Positions 1 to 6,382 of a stretch of 50,564 nucleotides of DNA are shown here, in pieces (within the stretch, counting starts at the first letter, position 1; every line of letters begins with the position of its first letter). The notes below the pieces were generated by a model that made no database searches, was not told the DNA's origin, and saw nothing but the letters and a program-made list of their open reading frames with translations. The stretch comes from Macromonas bipunctata (lineage in GTDB: Bacteria; Pseudomonadota; Gammaproteobacteria; Burkholderiales; Burkholderiaceae_C). The stretch lies in assembly GCF_002837135.1 (NCBI RefSeq), contig NZ_NWBQ01000058.1:34088-84651 (forward strand), given 5' to 3'. A program made the position numbers and the translations under genes.

Positions 1-220
1 TGCTTGGTGGTAAACTGCCTTGCGTTGCGACAACAGTTCCAAATTCTTCTTTTGCCATTAGGCAGTTGGAACCGAGCACAGAAATGTCCGGTAATTCGCC
101 GTCCCGCATGGGAGTCCGAGAGGTAGGCGCTTTGCTGAATGAGTCAGCGCAAGCTGATGCGGTCGGGCATGGCCGTCCTGTAGAGGGAATCCCTGCCATT
201 AATGGCGGGGAGGATGTCAA
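1..220 (+). mobile_element. right end of an IS200/IS605-family (TnpB) element
   Basis: The first ~220 bases carry the end of a tnpB reading frame followed by a near-perfect inverted repeat (191-210, CCCTGCCATT then AATGGCGGGG) and the string GAGGATGTCAA. That arrangement, a TnpB C-terminus running through a subterminal hairpin, is typical of the right end of IS200/IS605 and IS1341-like elements. The first 60 bases contain only 26 G+C, against about 45 of 60 in a sampled host block in iscS. The element enters from the left edge, so its left end and any tnpA are not visible. The exact boundary (about 219-221) is inferred from where DUF3833 coding sequence resumes on the opposite strand. No target-site duplication is expected for this family. 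Confidence 0.72.
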
Positions 221-742
221 GAAGGTGAGGGTGACTTCGCCCAGCCGGATGCCCCATTTGGACATGTAGGAGCGGTTGAGCATGACCTTGTTGTCCATCA
301 GGAACATCCAATCGTCGAAATCGACGTGGTACACCTTACCGTTGACGGGCAAGGCCAGCACGTAGCGCCAGCGCAGCGCGTTGCCCGCCACTTCGCCCAG
401 GGCCTCGCCCACCACGTCGTCGGCGGTGCCCCGGAAGGTACCGTCGGGCTGCTTGACCAGTGTCCAGACCCGGCGCGACGTGGTGCCGTCCGACCATTCG
501 AAGTGTTCGTCCAGCACGCCGGTGTCGCCCGTCCAGTGGGCGTGGATGACGACACGGAAGCGTTTTTGCACGTCGCCGGTGCGACCTTGGAACATGCCCC
601 AGGCATCCAAGGTGCCGTTGAGGTAGCTCTGGAGTTGCAGTTCGGGTTGGGCCGCGCGGTATTGTTCCACGCCGGTGGAGCTGCATGCGCTCAGGCCCAA
701 CGCCACGGCGGCAGCGGCCAGCAGTTGTTTGGGGTTACGCAC
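1..742 (-). CDS. DUF3833 family lipoprotein, 3' end replaced by IS sequence
   Basis: The frame starts with GTG at 742, overlapping the end of the Cfa-like gene by 8 bases. It encodes a lipoprotein: basic N-terminus, hydrophobic stretch, and lipobox LSAC at about residues 17-20. Recognisable DUF3833 sequence follows (WGMFQGRTGDVQKRF, WTLVKQPDGTFRGTADDVVG, DFDDWMFLMDNKVMLNRSYM), ending in GEVTLTF at about position 222. Beyond this the frame stays open into the IS element to the window edge with a different composition, so the natural last residues and stop are lost. About 173 residues are original, close to a full domain. DUF3833 proteins commonly accompany COG2907/DUF1365/Cfa genes; their function is unknown. 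The protein may still fold, but it carries a foreign tail of unknown length. Confidence 0.75.
   Translation of the reverse strand, partial: MRNPKQLLAAAAVALGLSACSSTGVEQYRAAQPELQLQSYLNGTLDAWGMFQGRTGDVQKRFRVVIHAHWTGDTGVLDEHFEWSDGTTSRRVWTLVKQPDGTFRGTADDVVGEALGEVAGNALRWRYVLALPVNGKVYHVDFDDWMFLMDNKVMLNRSYMSKWGIRLGEVTLTFLTSSPPLMAGIPSTGRPCPTASACADSFSKAPTSRTPMRDGELPDISVLGSNCLMAKEEFGTVVATQGSLPPS
3..269 (+). CDS. tnpB: TnpB family RNA-guided nuclease, C-terminal fragment (5' end outside window)
   Basis: This is an 88-residue open 3' end, without an upstream stop to the window edge. TnpB is the RNA-guided endonuclease of IS200/IS605 elements that helps the element persist. The visible part is the disordered, low-conservation C-terminal tail, which includes EPSTEMS and then GIPAINGGEDVK. 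The latter is translated straight through the right-end hairpin, as is common in proteobacterial TnpB annotations. The last ~16 residues and the TAG stop (267-269) lie in host DNA, so the stop is supplied by the insertion site. The RuvC active site and zinc finger would lie upstream and cannot be checked. Whether the protein is intact is therefore unknown. Confidence 0.65.
   Translation, partial: LGGKLPCVATTVPNSSFAIRQLEPSTEMSGNSPSRMGVREVGALLNESAQADAVGHGRPVEGIPAINGGEDVKKVRVTSPSRMPHLDM
100..239 (+). ncRNA. putative TnpB omega RNA (reRNA) with guide in flanking DNA
   Basis: In characterised IS200/IS605 elements the guide RNA is made from the 3' end of tnpB plus the right end, and about 16-20 nt of adjacent host DNA act as the guide. 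Here the hairpin at 191-210 and GAGGATGTCAA occupy the expected scaffold end. The guide would then start near 220 (AAGGTGAGGGTGACTTC), which is antisense DUF3833 sequence. The 5' boundary given is arbitrary, and expression is inferred from family knowledge only. Confidence 0.3.
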
Positions 743-1934
743 GGTGGTGCTCCAGTTGGAATTGCACCACGTCGATGGTGCCCGCCAGAAAGCCCGCTTC
801 GCAGTAGCCCAGGTACAGCCGCCACAGGCGGCGGAAGGTGTCGTCAAACCCCAAAGCGTGGATGGCGGGCCATTGGGCTTCGAAGTTGTGCCGCCATTGG
901 GCCAGGGTGTGGGCGTAGTCGGTGCCAAAGGCGAATTCATCTTGCACGCGCAGGCCTTGGCGTGCCGCTGCGGCCCGGAAGGCTGGCCTCGAAGGCAACA
1001 TACCGCCGGGGAAGATGTATTGCTGGATGAAATCGGTGCCGCGCCGGTAGCTGTCAAACAGGTCGTCGCGGATGGTGATGCTTTGCACCACGGCCTTGCC
1101 GCCCGACCGCAACGCAGCCGCCACGCTCTGAAAGTAGGTGGGCCAGAAGCGTTCGCCCACGGCCTCGAACATTTCGATGGAGACCACGTGGTCGAATCGT
1201 TCTTGGTTGTCGCGGTAGTCTTGCAGGCGCAGGTTGGCCTGCGGCACGCGCTGCTGGGCCCAAGCCAGTTGCGCGGGCGACAGTGTCAGGCCGGTGACGT
1301 GCAGGCCGTCGGCCACCGCCAGTTCGGCAAAACCGCCCCAGCCGCAGCCGATTTCCAGCACGCGCTGGCCCGGCTGCGCTTGCAGGCGTTGCAGGATGCG
1401 GCGGTATTTGGCGTGCTGCGCACACTCCAGCGGTGTGGTGGCCGGATCGTGGTCGCCATACAGGGCCGCCGAATAGCTCATGCTGGGGTCGAGCCAGAGG
1501 CGGTAGAAGTCGTTGCCCAAATCGTAGTGGGCCATGATGTTGCGTTTGCTGCCCGTTTTGCTGTTGCGGTGCAGCCAATGCCGTACCCGCGCCAGCAGCA
1601 GCCGGTGCCAAGCACCGTACACCAGCGGCTTGAGCGCGGCGTGGTTGCGCGCCAGCAGTGTGAGCAGGCCGGTGATGTCGGTGCAGTCCCAGTGACCGTC
1701 CAGGTAAGACTCGGCCAGACCGATGTCGCCGCGCGCCAGCACCATGCCGAACATGGCTTCGTCGTGGACATGCAGGCTCACACCGTGTTCACCGTCGCCC
1801 AACACGGTGTTGGAGCCATCGGGCAGGCGAATTTCGAGCCGACCTCCCGTCAGTGCGGCAAGCAGGTCAAACACCAGCCGGGTGTCGCGCCGAGTGGGTG
1901 CGGTGCTGGTACGCAGGGTCAGGGTGGAGTTCAT
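735..1934 (-). CDS. cyclopropane-fatty-acyl-phospholipid synthase family methyltransferase
   Basis: A 399-residue SAM-dependent methyltransferase of the Cfa family. These enzymes transfer a methylene or methyl group to the double bond of unsaturated acyl chains in membrane phospholipids. The AHYDLGNDFY segment sits near residue 135, the SAM-binding motif VLEIGCGWGGFAE near residue 192, and SIEMFEAVGERFW further on; all are family hallmarks. Its ATG overlaps the TGA of the DUF1365 gene (ATGA, 1931-1934), so the two are probably translationally coupled. Grouping with COG2907, DUF1365 and DUF3833 genes, rather than standing alone as housekeeping cfa does, suggests a specialised methylase of a stress-induced fatty-acid modification pathway. 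Related clusters in other proteobacteria are linked to singlet-oxygen responses. The exact product cannot be told from sequence. Confidence 0.88.
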   Translation of the reverse strand: MNSTLTLRTSTAPTRRDTRLVFDLLAALTGGRLEIRLPDGSNTVLGDGEHGVSLHVHDEAMFGMVLARGDIGLAESYLDGHWDCTDITGLLTLLARNHAALKPLVYGAWHRLLLARVRHWLHRNSKTGSKRNIMAHYDLGNDFYRLWLDPSMSYSAALYGDHDPATTPLECAQHAKYRRILQRLQAQPGQRVLEIGCGWGGFAELAVADGLHVTGLTLSPAQLAWAQQRVPQANLRLQDYRDNQERFDHVVSIEMFEAVGERFWPTYFQSVAAALRSGGKAVVQSITIRDDLFDSYRRGTDFIQQYIFPGGMLPSRPAFRAAAARQGLRVQDEFAFGTDYAHTLAQWRHNFEAQWPAIHALGFDDTFRRLWRLYLGYCEAGFLAGTIDVVQFQLEHHRA

Positions 1935-2692
1935 GGCGTGGGAGGCGGATGGGATGGAGTGGGGTCTGTGCCGTGAAAGGGCACGCCCTTGGCCCAGAGC
2001 TTGAGGGCTTGCCAGTGGATGCGCCAGAACACGCCCGCCGTGAGCAGCGGCATGCGCAGCAGCGCGCCCAGCAGCGCACGGGGAGTCCAGGCTTGTGCCC
2101 GGCCCGAGATGGCGGTCAGCAGCAGTTCGCCTTGGTGGTCGTCGTAGTCGATGCGGGCCACGGCCAGATCACCGTGCTGGCGGAAGCGAAAGCGGTAGCC
2201 CCCTTCCACCACGTTGAAGGGCGAGACGTGGAAGGTCTTGTCGGCCCGCAGTTCCTCGCCGTTGGGCAGTGGCGCGCCGTTGTGGTGTAACAAGTAGTGG
2301 TGGTGGCCGCCAAAGGTGTTGTTGACTTCGGCCAGCACGGCGACCAGTGCGCCGTTGCGGTCATAGCAATACCAGAAGCTGACCGGGTTGAACACGAAGC
2401 CGCCCACGCGCGGAAAGGTCTGCAGCACGATCTCGCCATCGGCGGGCAGGCCGTGGGTGTGCAGGAGGTGTTCGATCCACGGTAGCAAGGGGCTGCCGTC
2501 GCGCGCGCCGTGGTCTTTCTGGTGCAGGCTGAGCAGGTTCCAGCGGTCGACCGAAAAGACGCGGTTCTGGCACGCCGCCAGGCGGCGCAGTGGCAGTTGC
2601 ACGTAGAACACCGGGTACACAAACGCATTGACCACCGGGCGCAGCCGCCGGTGCATGACCCGGCCCAGCAGCAGTTGCGGTGTGGCGTGCAT
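1931..2692 (-). CDS. DUF1365 domain-containing protein
   Basis: The protein has 253 residues starting at ATG 2692 (MHATPQLLLG); longer upstream starts would run into the preceding gene and are not needed. DUF1365 signatures are present: LLLGRVMHRRLRPVVNAFVYPVF at the N-terminus, FSVDRWNLLSLHQKDHG, and the conserved FPRVGGFVFNPVSFWYCYD near the centre. The family is almost always found beside COG2907 oxidoreductases and Cfa-like methyltransferases and is presumed to act in the same lipid modification pathway, but no activity is firmly assigned. It lies 14 bases after the COG2907 gene and overlaps the Cfa-like gene by 4 bases, so the three form one leftward operon. Confidence 0.88.
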   Translation of the reverse strand: MHATPQLLLGRVMHRRLRPVVNAFVYPVFYVQLPLRRLAACQNRVFSVDRWNLLSLHQKDHGARDGSPLLPWIEHLLHTHGLPADGEIVLQTFPRVGGFVFNPVSFWYCYDRNGALVAVLAEVNNTFGGHHHYLLHHNGAPLPNGEELRADKTFHVSPFNVVEGGYRFRFRQHGDLAVARIDYDDHQGELLLTAISGRAQAWTPRALLGALLRMPLLTAGVFWRIHWQALKLWAKGVPFHGTDPTPSHPPPTP

Positions 2693-2706
2693 GGCGTGTG
2701 GGCTTC

Positions 2707-3987
2707 TCAGACGGGGGCTTGCCAGGGGGCGCGCACGCCCAGGCCGTTGGCCACGCGCAGCGCCGACTTGAGGCCGTCCTCGTGAAAGCCGTAACCGCCC
2801 CACGCTCCGGCCAGCCAGATGCCGTGGGTGCCTTGCACCGAGGCCAGTTGCGCCTGTGCGGCAATGGCCGCTTCGTCAAACACGGGGTGGGCGTAATCGA
2901 ATTCGGCCAGCACATGGGCTGGGTCGGGCTCGCGCGCTGGGTTGAGCGTGACGACCACCGGGGTCTGGAACGGCAGCGGTTGCAGCTTGTTGATGAGGTA
3001 GGACACGCCGACCGGCTGCTGGCCCGCATCGCCCGCCCCGGCAAAGTAGTTCCACGCCGACCACAGCGCGCGGCGGCGCGGCAGCAGCGCGGGGTCGGTG
3101 TGCAGCACGGCGCGGTTGGGCTGGTAGCGGATGGCGCCCAGCACCTGGCGCTGGCCGGAGCTGGCGCTGTCGCCCAGGATGGCCAGGGCCTGGTCGCTGT
3201 GGCAGGCCATCACCACCTCATCAAAACGCTCGCGCCCCTGGGCGTGCGTCACGTACAGGCCGTCCACCTTGCGTTCCACCTGGCGTACCGGGCAGGCTAG
3301 GCGGATGTCGCGCAGCTGGGCCGCGATCTGGCGCACGTAGGCGCGCCCGCCGCCTTGCACGGTGCGCCACAGCGGGCGGTCAAACACCTGCAGCAGGCCG
3401 TGGTTGTGGCAAAAGCGGATGAAGGTGGCCAGCGGCATGGCGCGCATCTGGCCGGTGGGGCACGACCAGATGGCCGCCGCCATGGGCAGCAGGTACCAGT
3501 CGGCAAAGGCGCGGCTGTAGCGTCCGGCGTCCAGAAAGTCCTGCAGGCTGCGTTCGCTGTCGGGGTTGCGGGCCAGCCAGGCGGTGCTTTCGCGGTTGAA
3601 GCGCAGGATGTCGGACAGCATGCGCCAGAAAGCCGGGCGCAGCAGGTTGCGCTTCTGGCCAAACACCGTGCCCAGGGTGCTGCCCGCCCATTCCAGGTCG
3701 GGCTGCTGCAGGCTGACGGCAAACGACATCTCGGTCTGGACGCTGGCCACGCCCAGGTGCTGGAACAGCGCGATCAGGTTGGGGTAGGTCTTGTCGTTGA
3801 AGACCAGGAAGCCGGTATCGACCGGGTGCGTGCGGCCTTCCAGCGTCACATCGACCGTGTTGGTGTGGCCGCCCAGGTAGCTGCCGGCCTCGAACAGGGT
3901 CACGTCGTGCTGGCGGCCCAGCAGCCAGGCGCTGGCCAGGCCGGAGATGCCCGCGCCCACGACGGCGATGCGGTGTCTGGGTTGCAT
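2707..3987 (-). CDS. COG2907-type FAD-dependent oxidoreductase (amine-oxidase fold)
   Basis: A 426-residue flavoprotein. The N-terminal FAD-binding motif is VVGAGISGLASAW, followed by the flavin-contacting ELF-type segment LFEAGSYLGGHTNTVDV. FLVFNDKTYPNLIALFQHLGV, common to the COG2907 subgroup of the amine oxidase/desaturase superfamily, follows, and the C-terminus has the second FAD contact (GIWLAGAWGGYGFHEDGL). It probably desaturates or oxidises a modified fatty acyl chain. ATG 3987 was chosen because the motif starts 8 residues later; a TTG at 4023 would lie in the leader. It is the first gene of the operon and is read from the strong divergent promoter at 4041-4069, which is flanked by two palindromic operators. 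Confidence 0.85.
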   Translation of the reverse strand: MQPRHRIAVVGAGISGLASAWLLGRQHDVTLFEAGSYLGGHTNTVDVTLEGRTHPVDTGFLVFNDKTYPNLIALFQHLGVASVQTEMSFAVSLQQPDLEWAGSTLGTVFGQKRNLLRPAFWRMLSDILRFNRESTAWLARNPDSERSLQDFLDAGRYSRAFADWYLLPMAAAIWSCPTGQMRAMPLATFIRFCHNHGLLQVFDRPLWRTVQGGGRAYVRQIAAQLRDIRLACPVRQVERKVDGLYVTHAQGRERFDEVVMACHSDQALAILGDSASSGQRQVLGAIRYQPNRAVLHTDPALLPRRRALWSAWNYFAGAGDAGQQPVGVSYLINKLQPLPFQTPVVVTLNPAREPDPAHVLAEFDYAHPVFDEAAIAAQAQLASVQGTHGIWLAGAWGGYGFHEDGLKSALRVANGLGVRAPWQAPV

Positions 3988-4009
3988 GGAGGTAGGAAAG
4001 GATGGTTGT

Positions 4010-4024
4010 TTTGTACTGGACAAA
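4010..4024. promoter_or_regulatory. palindromic operator O1 (TTTGT-N5-ACAAA)
   Basis: The sequence is TTTGTACTGGACAAA, two 7-base arms around a central T with one mismatch. It overlaps the -35 hexamer of the rightward promoter and lies just downstream of the leftward one. It is identical to the site at 4084-4098 and shares its form with sites at 6132 and 6206. It is a likely binding site of the LitR/CarH-type regulator encoded next to it. Confidence 0.65.
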
Positions 4025-4045
4025 TTGGATCTTTGTTCGTAATAT
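4017..4045 (+). promoter_or_regulatory. sigma-70 promoter of the litR-type gene
   Basis: TGGACA (4017-4022), a 17-base spacer and TAATAT (4040-4045). The -35 box lies inside operator O1, so regulator binding should block polymerase. The same TGGACA-N17-TAATAT arrangement recurs leftward at 6185-6213. Confidence 0.6.
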
Positions 4046-4069
4046 AGCCCTCAAAAATCGAGTTGTCAA
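4041..4069 (-). promoter_or_regulatory. sigma-70 promoter of the COG2907-DUF1365-cfa operon
   Basis: On the minus strand, a perfect -35 TTGACA (4064-4069), a 17-base spacer and -10 TATATT (4041-4046). The -10 overlaps that of the rightward promoter, so the two transcripts cannot start together. Operator O1 lies about 10-25 bases downstream of the predicted start. Confidence 0.65.
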
Positions 4070-4083
4070 CGACTCGCGCAAGG

Positions 4084-4098
4084 TTTGTACTGGACAAA
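4084..4098. promoter_or_regulatory. palindromic operator O2, abutting the litR start codon
   Basis: TTTGTACTGGACAAA, a second copy identical to O1 and 74 bp from it. It ends one base before the ATG at 4100, so it occupies the place of a ribosome binding site; GGA inside it is the only Shine-Dalgarno-like string. A protein bound here would also cover the upstream side of the leftward promoter. Confidence 0.62.
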
Positions 4099-4099
4099 A

Positions 4100-5050
4100 A
4101 TGAGCACCCTCAGTTTCAACATCGCCGCCGTGGAGCGCGAGACCGGACTCTCCAAAGATGTGCTGCGCATGTGGGAGCGCCGCTACGGCTTTCCGGTGCC
4201 GCAGCGCGACGCCCATGGCGAACGGCTGTACCCTGCGGCCCAGCTGGAGCGGCTGCGCCTGATCAAGCGCCTGCTGGACCAGGGGCACCGCCCGGGCAAG
4301 CTGATGACCGCCTCCGACACCGAGCTGGCGCAACTGGCCCCGCGCCGCCCGCAGCCGCGCCCGGCCCACAGCGGTTGCGCCGACGACGACACCGAGCTGG
4401 CCGCGCTGCTGGCGCTGGTGCAGCGCCACGACGGCACCGGCTACCAGCAGGCCATGCAGCAGCGGCTGGCACGCCAGGGGCTGCAGCGTTTTGTCCAGGA
4501 CACCGTGGCGCCACTGACCCGGCTCGTGGGCGAGGCGTGGGAGTACGGGCGGCTGCAGATCTTCGAGGAACACCTGTTCACCGAACTGACGCAGCGCCTG
4601 CTGCGCCAGGCCATTGCCGCGCTGCCGGCGGGCGCCGGGCGGCCGCGCGTGCTGCTGACCACCGTGCCCGAGGAGCCGCACGCGCTGGGCCTGCTGATGG
4701 TGGAGACCTTGCTGGCGCTGGAAGGCGCGGTCTGCATTCCGCTGGGCACCCAGATGCCGCTGACCGAGATTGGCCGCGCCGCGCACGCGCACCAGGTCGA
4801 TATCGTGGCGCTGTCGTTCTCGGCGGCGTTTCCCCGGCGCCAGCTGGGGGCGGTGCTGCAGCCGCTGCGCCAGTTGCTGCCCCCGCATGTGGCGCTGTGG
4901 GCGGGCGGGGCCGGGGTGGCAGGGCTGGTCACGTCGGAGCCGGGCCAGCAGCTGCTGCACAGCTTTGACGACGCCGTGCGCGCGCTGGCGCAGTGGCGCG
5001 CGGCTCAGTCGCCGGTGCCGTCGGCGGGCGGTGCCTTGGGCAACGGGTAG
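4100..5050 (+). CDS. MerR-family transcriptional regulator with cobalamin-binding domain (LitR/CarH type)
   Basis: 316 residues from ATG 4100; a TTG at 4085 is less likely because it falls inside the operator. Residues 1-75 form a MerR helix-turn-helix (AAVERETGLSKDVLRMWERRYGF). The C-terminal half is a B12-binding module. A W-x9-EH motif (W147, E157, H158) matches the segment that holds the adenosyl group in CarH. E192-x-H194-x-x-G197 matches the motif whose His is the lower cobalt ligand. Such proteins use adenosylcobalamin as a light sensor: dark tetramers repress and light releases them. The residue after W147 is Glu, where Thermus CarH has a His that ligates cobalt after photolysis. It sits between two sets of photoprotection genes and very probably controls both. 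Confidence 0.85.
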   Translation: MSTLSFNIAAVERETGLSKDVLRMWERRYGFPVPQRDAHGERLYPAAQLERLRLIKRLLDQGHRPGKLMTASDTELAQLAPRRPQPRPAHSGCADDDTELAALLALVQRHDGTGYQQAMQQRLARQGLQRFVQDTVAPLTRLVGEAWEYGRLQIFEEHLFTELTQRLLRQAIAALPAGAGRPRVLLTTVPEEPHALGLLMVETLLALEGAVCIPLGTQMPLTEIGRAAHAHQVDIVALSFSAAFPRRQLGAVLQPLRQLLPPHVALWAGGAGVAGLVTSEPGQQLLHSFDDAVRALAQWRAAQSPVPSAGGALGNG

Positions 5051-5346
5051 GGGTCGGCCACGTAGGCCGGGCCCTTCATCACCATCACGATGAAAGCGCC
5101 AATCGCGGCGGTGAACACCACCGTCCAGTGCAGCACCACCAGGCTGATGACGTAGATGTCCACCAGGCCGGGCATGCGAGTGCTCTCGGGCATCCAGTCC
5201 AGCCAGATGGCGCCGCGCGCCAGCACCGAGGGCAGCAGCAGCGCCGTGCCCAGCAGCGTGATGCGCGGCAGGCGGCGCAGCAGCACGCGCTCGGCGCCGT
5301 AAGGGGTCTTCTGGAACCCCGGCAAGTGGTTGAACCACCCGGCCAT
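5005..5346 (-). CDS. small membrane protein of unknown function
   Basis: 113 residues from ATG 5346, preceded by GGTGG; a GTG at 5355 is an alternative. No family is recognised with confidence. Two hydrophobic segments are visible (about residues 29-50, TLLGTALLLPSVLARGAIWL, and 62-90, YVISLVVLHWTVVFTAAIGA), so it is probably an inner-membrane protein with a Pro-rich cytoplasmic tail. It follows the SDR gene by 22 bases on the same strand and is likely co-transcribed with it. Its last 46 bases overlap the 3' end of the litR-type gene tail to tail. This makes it part of the light-regulated cluster by position only. Confidence 0.68.
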   Translation of the reverse strand: MAGWFNHLPGFQKTPYGAERVLLRRLPRITLLGTALLLPSVLARGAIWLDWMPESTRMPGLVDIYVISLVVLHWTVVFTAAIGAFIVMVMKGPAYVADPYPLPKAPPADGTGD

Positions 5347-5368
5347 GATCGCCACCGGCCCGCAGCGC

Positions 5369-6109
5369 TTAGCGCACCAGCGGGCGGATGGTGGAGAAGC
5401 CGCCGTCCAGCGACCAGACCTGGCCAGTCACGCGCGCACCGTGCGGCGACAGCAGCCACACCATCAGCTCGGCCAGCTCGGCGGCGTCGCCTATGCCGGG
5501 CAGGGGGTACTGGCGGGCGGCGGCCTCGCGCGTGGTGGGGCTGCTGATCATGCCGGCGGTGGCCGGGGTCTCCATCATGCCCGGCGCCACCGCGTTGACG
5601 CGGATGCCCGCGCTGGCGTAGGTGGCCGCTGCGCCGCGCACCAGGCCTTCGAGCCCGGCCTTGGCGGCGGCCACGGCCTCGTGGTTGGGTGTGCCGATGC
5701 GCGCCGCCGCCGACGACACGAACACCGCCGCGCCGGGGCTGGCCGCATCGCGCAGGTGGCCGGTAAAGCCTGCCAGCGTGTGGAAGGCGCTCACCAGGTT
5801 GGCCGTCAAACAGTCGTTGAAGTCTTTTTCGGCCATGCGGTGGGCCGCGCCCAGCCGGATGTTGCCGATGCAATGCGCCAGCGCGGTCGGTACCAGCTGT
5901 TCGGCCTTGAGCGTGGCAAACAGCGCCTTGACCCCGGCGGTGGTGGAGCAGTCGGCCACGATCTGGCGGTGTGCGTTGCCAAACGCCTGTTGCAGCCGTG
6001 CGCCATCGCGCCCGACCACCACCACCTGCCAGCCCGCCTGCGCGAGCTTGTGCGTGACGGCCTGACCCAGCCCGCCTGCCGCGCCGGTCACCAGTGCAAT
6101 TGTGTTCAT
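5369..6109 (-). CDS. atypical short-chain dehydrogenase/reductase family protein
   Basis: 246 residues from ATG 6109. The Rossmann cofactor motif TGAAGGLG (residues 8-15) is intact, as is the C-terminal WSLDGGFSTI typical of classical SDRs. The catalytic tetrad is altered. Where SDRs have Ser...Tyr-x-x-x-Lys, this protein has S133 ... V146-A-A-A-K150 in the context NHEAVAAAK, so the Tyr general acid/base is missing. The central Asn-Asn-Ala-Gly motif is also degenerate (LAHCIGN). It may be a non-catalytic NAD(P)-binding protein or use another residue. The gene is read leftward from its own promoter at 6185-6213, between operators, and precedes the small membrane protein. Confidence 0.8.
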   Translation of the reverse strand: MNTIALVTGAAGGLGQAVTHKLAQAGWQVVVVGRDGARLQQAFGNAHRQIVADCSTTAGVKALFATLKAEQLVPTALAHCIGNIRLGAAHRMAEKDFNDCLTANLVSAFHTLAGFTGHLRDAASPGAAVFVSSAAARIGTPNHEAVAAAKAGLEGLVRGAAATYASAGIRVNAVAPGMMETPATAGMISSPTTREAAARQYPLPGIGDAAELAELMVWLLSPHGARVTGQVWSLDGGFSTIRPLVR

Positions 6110-6131
6110 GTCGGGGCCTTCCAGAAGGATG

Positions 6132-6146
6132 TTTGTCGTTGACAAA
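6132..6146. promoter_or_regulatory. palindromic operator O3
   Basis: TTTGTCGTTGACAAA, the same TTTGT-N5-ACAAA form as O1/O2. It lies in the leader of the SDR gene, about 23 bases upstream of its ATG and exactly 74 bp from O4. Its core GTCGTTGACAA also recurs on the opposite strand around the -35 box at 4064-4073. Confidence 0.6.
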
Positions 6147-6155
6147 GAAAAGAAA

Positions 6156-6165
6156 TTTGTACAAA
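6156..6165. promoter_or_regulatory. short perfect palindrome TTTGTACAAA between O3 and O4
   Basis: A 10-base perfect palindrome made of the same TTTGT half-sites without spacer. It coincides with the place expected for the -35 box of the rightward DUF2256-photolyase operon, whose candidate -10 is TAATAT at 6183-6188. The actual -35 here (TACAAA) is poor, so this promoter may need help or be weak. Confidence 0.4.
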
Positions 6166-6184
6166 ACCAGCGTTTTCTGCGCTA

Positions 6185-6213
6185 ATATTACAAGCTAGAA
6201 CCATATTTGTCCA
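6185..6213 (-). promoter_or_regulatory. sigma-70 promoter of the SDR gene
   Basis: On the minus strand, -35 TGGACA (6208-6213) inside operator O4, a 17-base spacer and -10 TAATAT (6185-6190). The layout is the same as the litR promoter, which supports a common control by the same regulator. Confidence 0.6.
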
Positions 6214-6220
6214 GGACAAA
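6206..6220. promoter_or_regulatory. palindromic operator O4, abutting the DUF2256 start codon
   Basis: TTTGTCCAGGACAAA, a perfect palindrome with 7-base arms around a central A. The ATG of the DUF2256 gene follows directly at 6221, so the AGGA inside the operator is also the only candidate ribosome binding site. Confidence 0.65.

Positions 6221-6381
<161 letters not shown>

Positions 6382-6382
<1 letters not shown>

Noticed and set aside
191-210. Hairpin at 191-210 as a rho-independent terminator of the DUF3833 operon
   Set aside because: No T-run on either side, and the surrounding string fits an IS200/IS605 right end better.
4085-4099. TTG start at 4085 for the LitR-type regulator
   Set aside because: It would translate the operator itself; ATG 4100 gives the normal MerR N-terminus.
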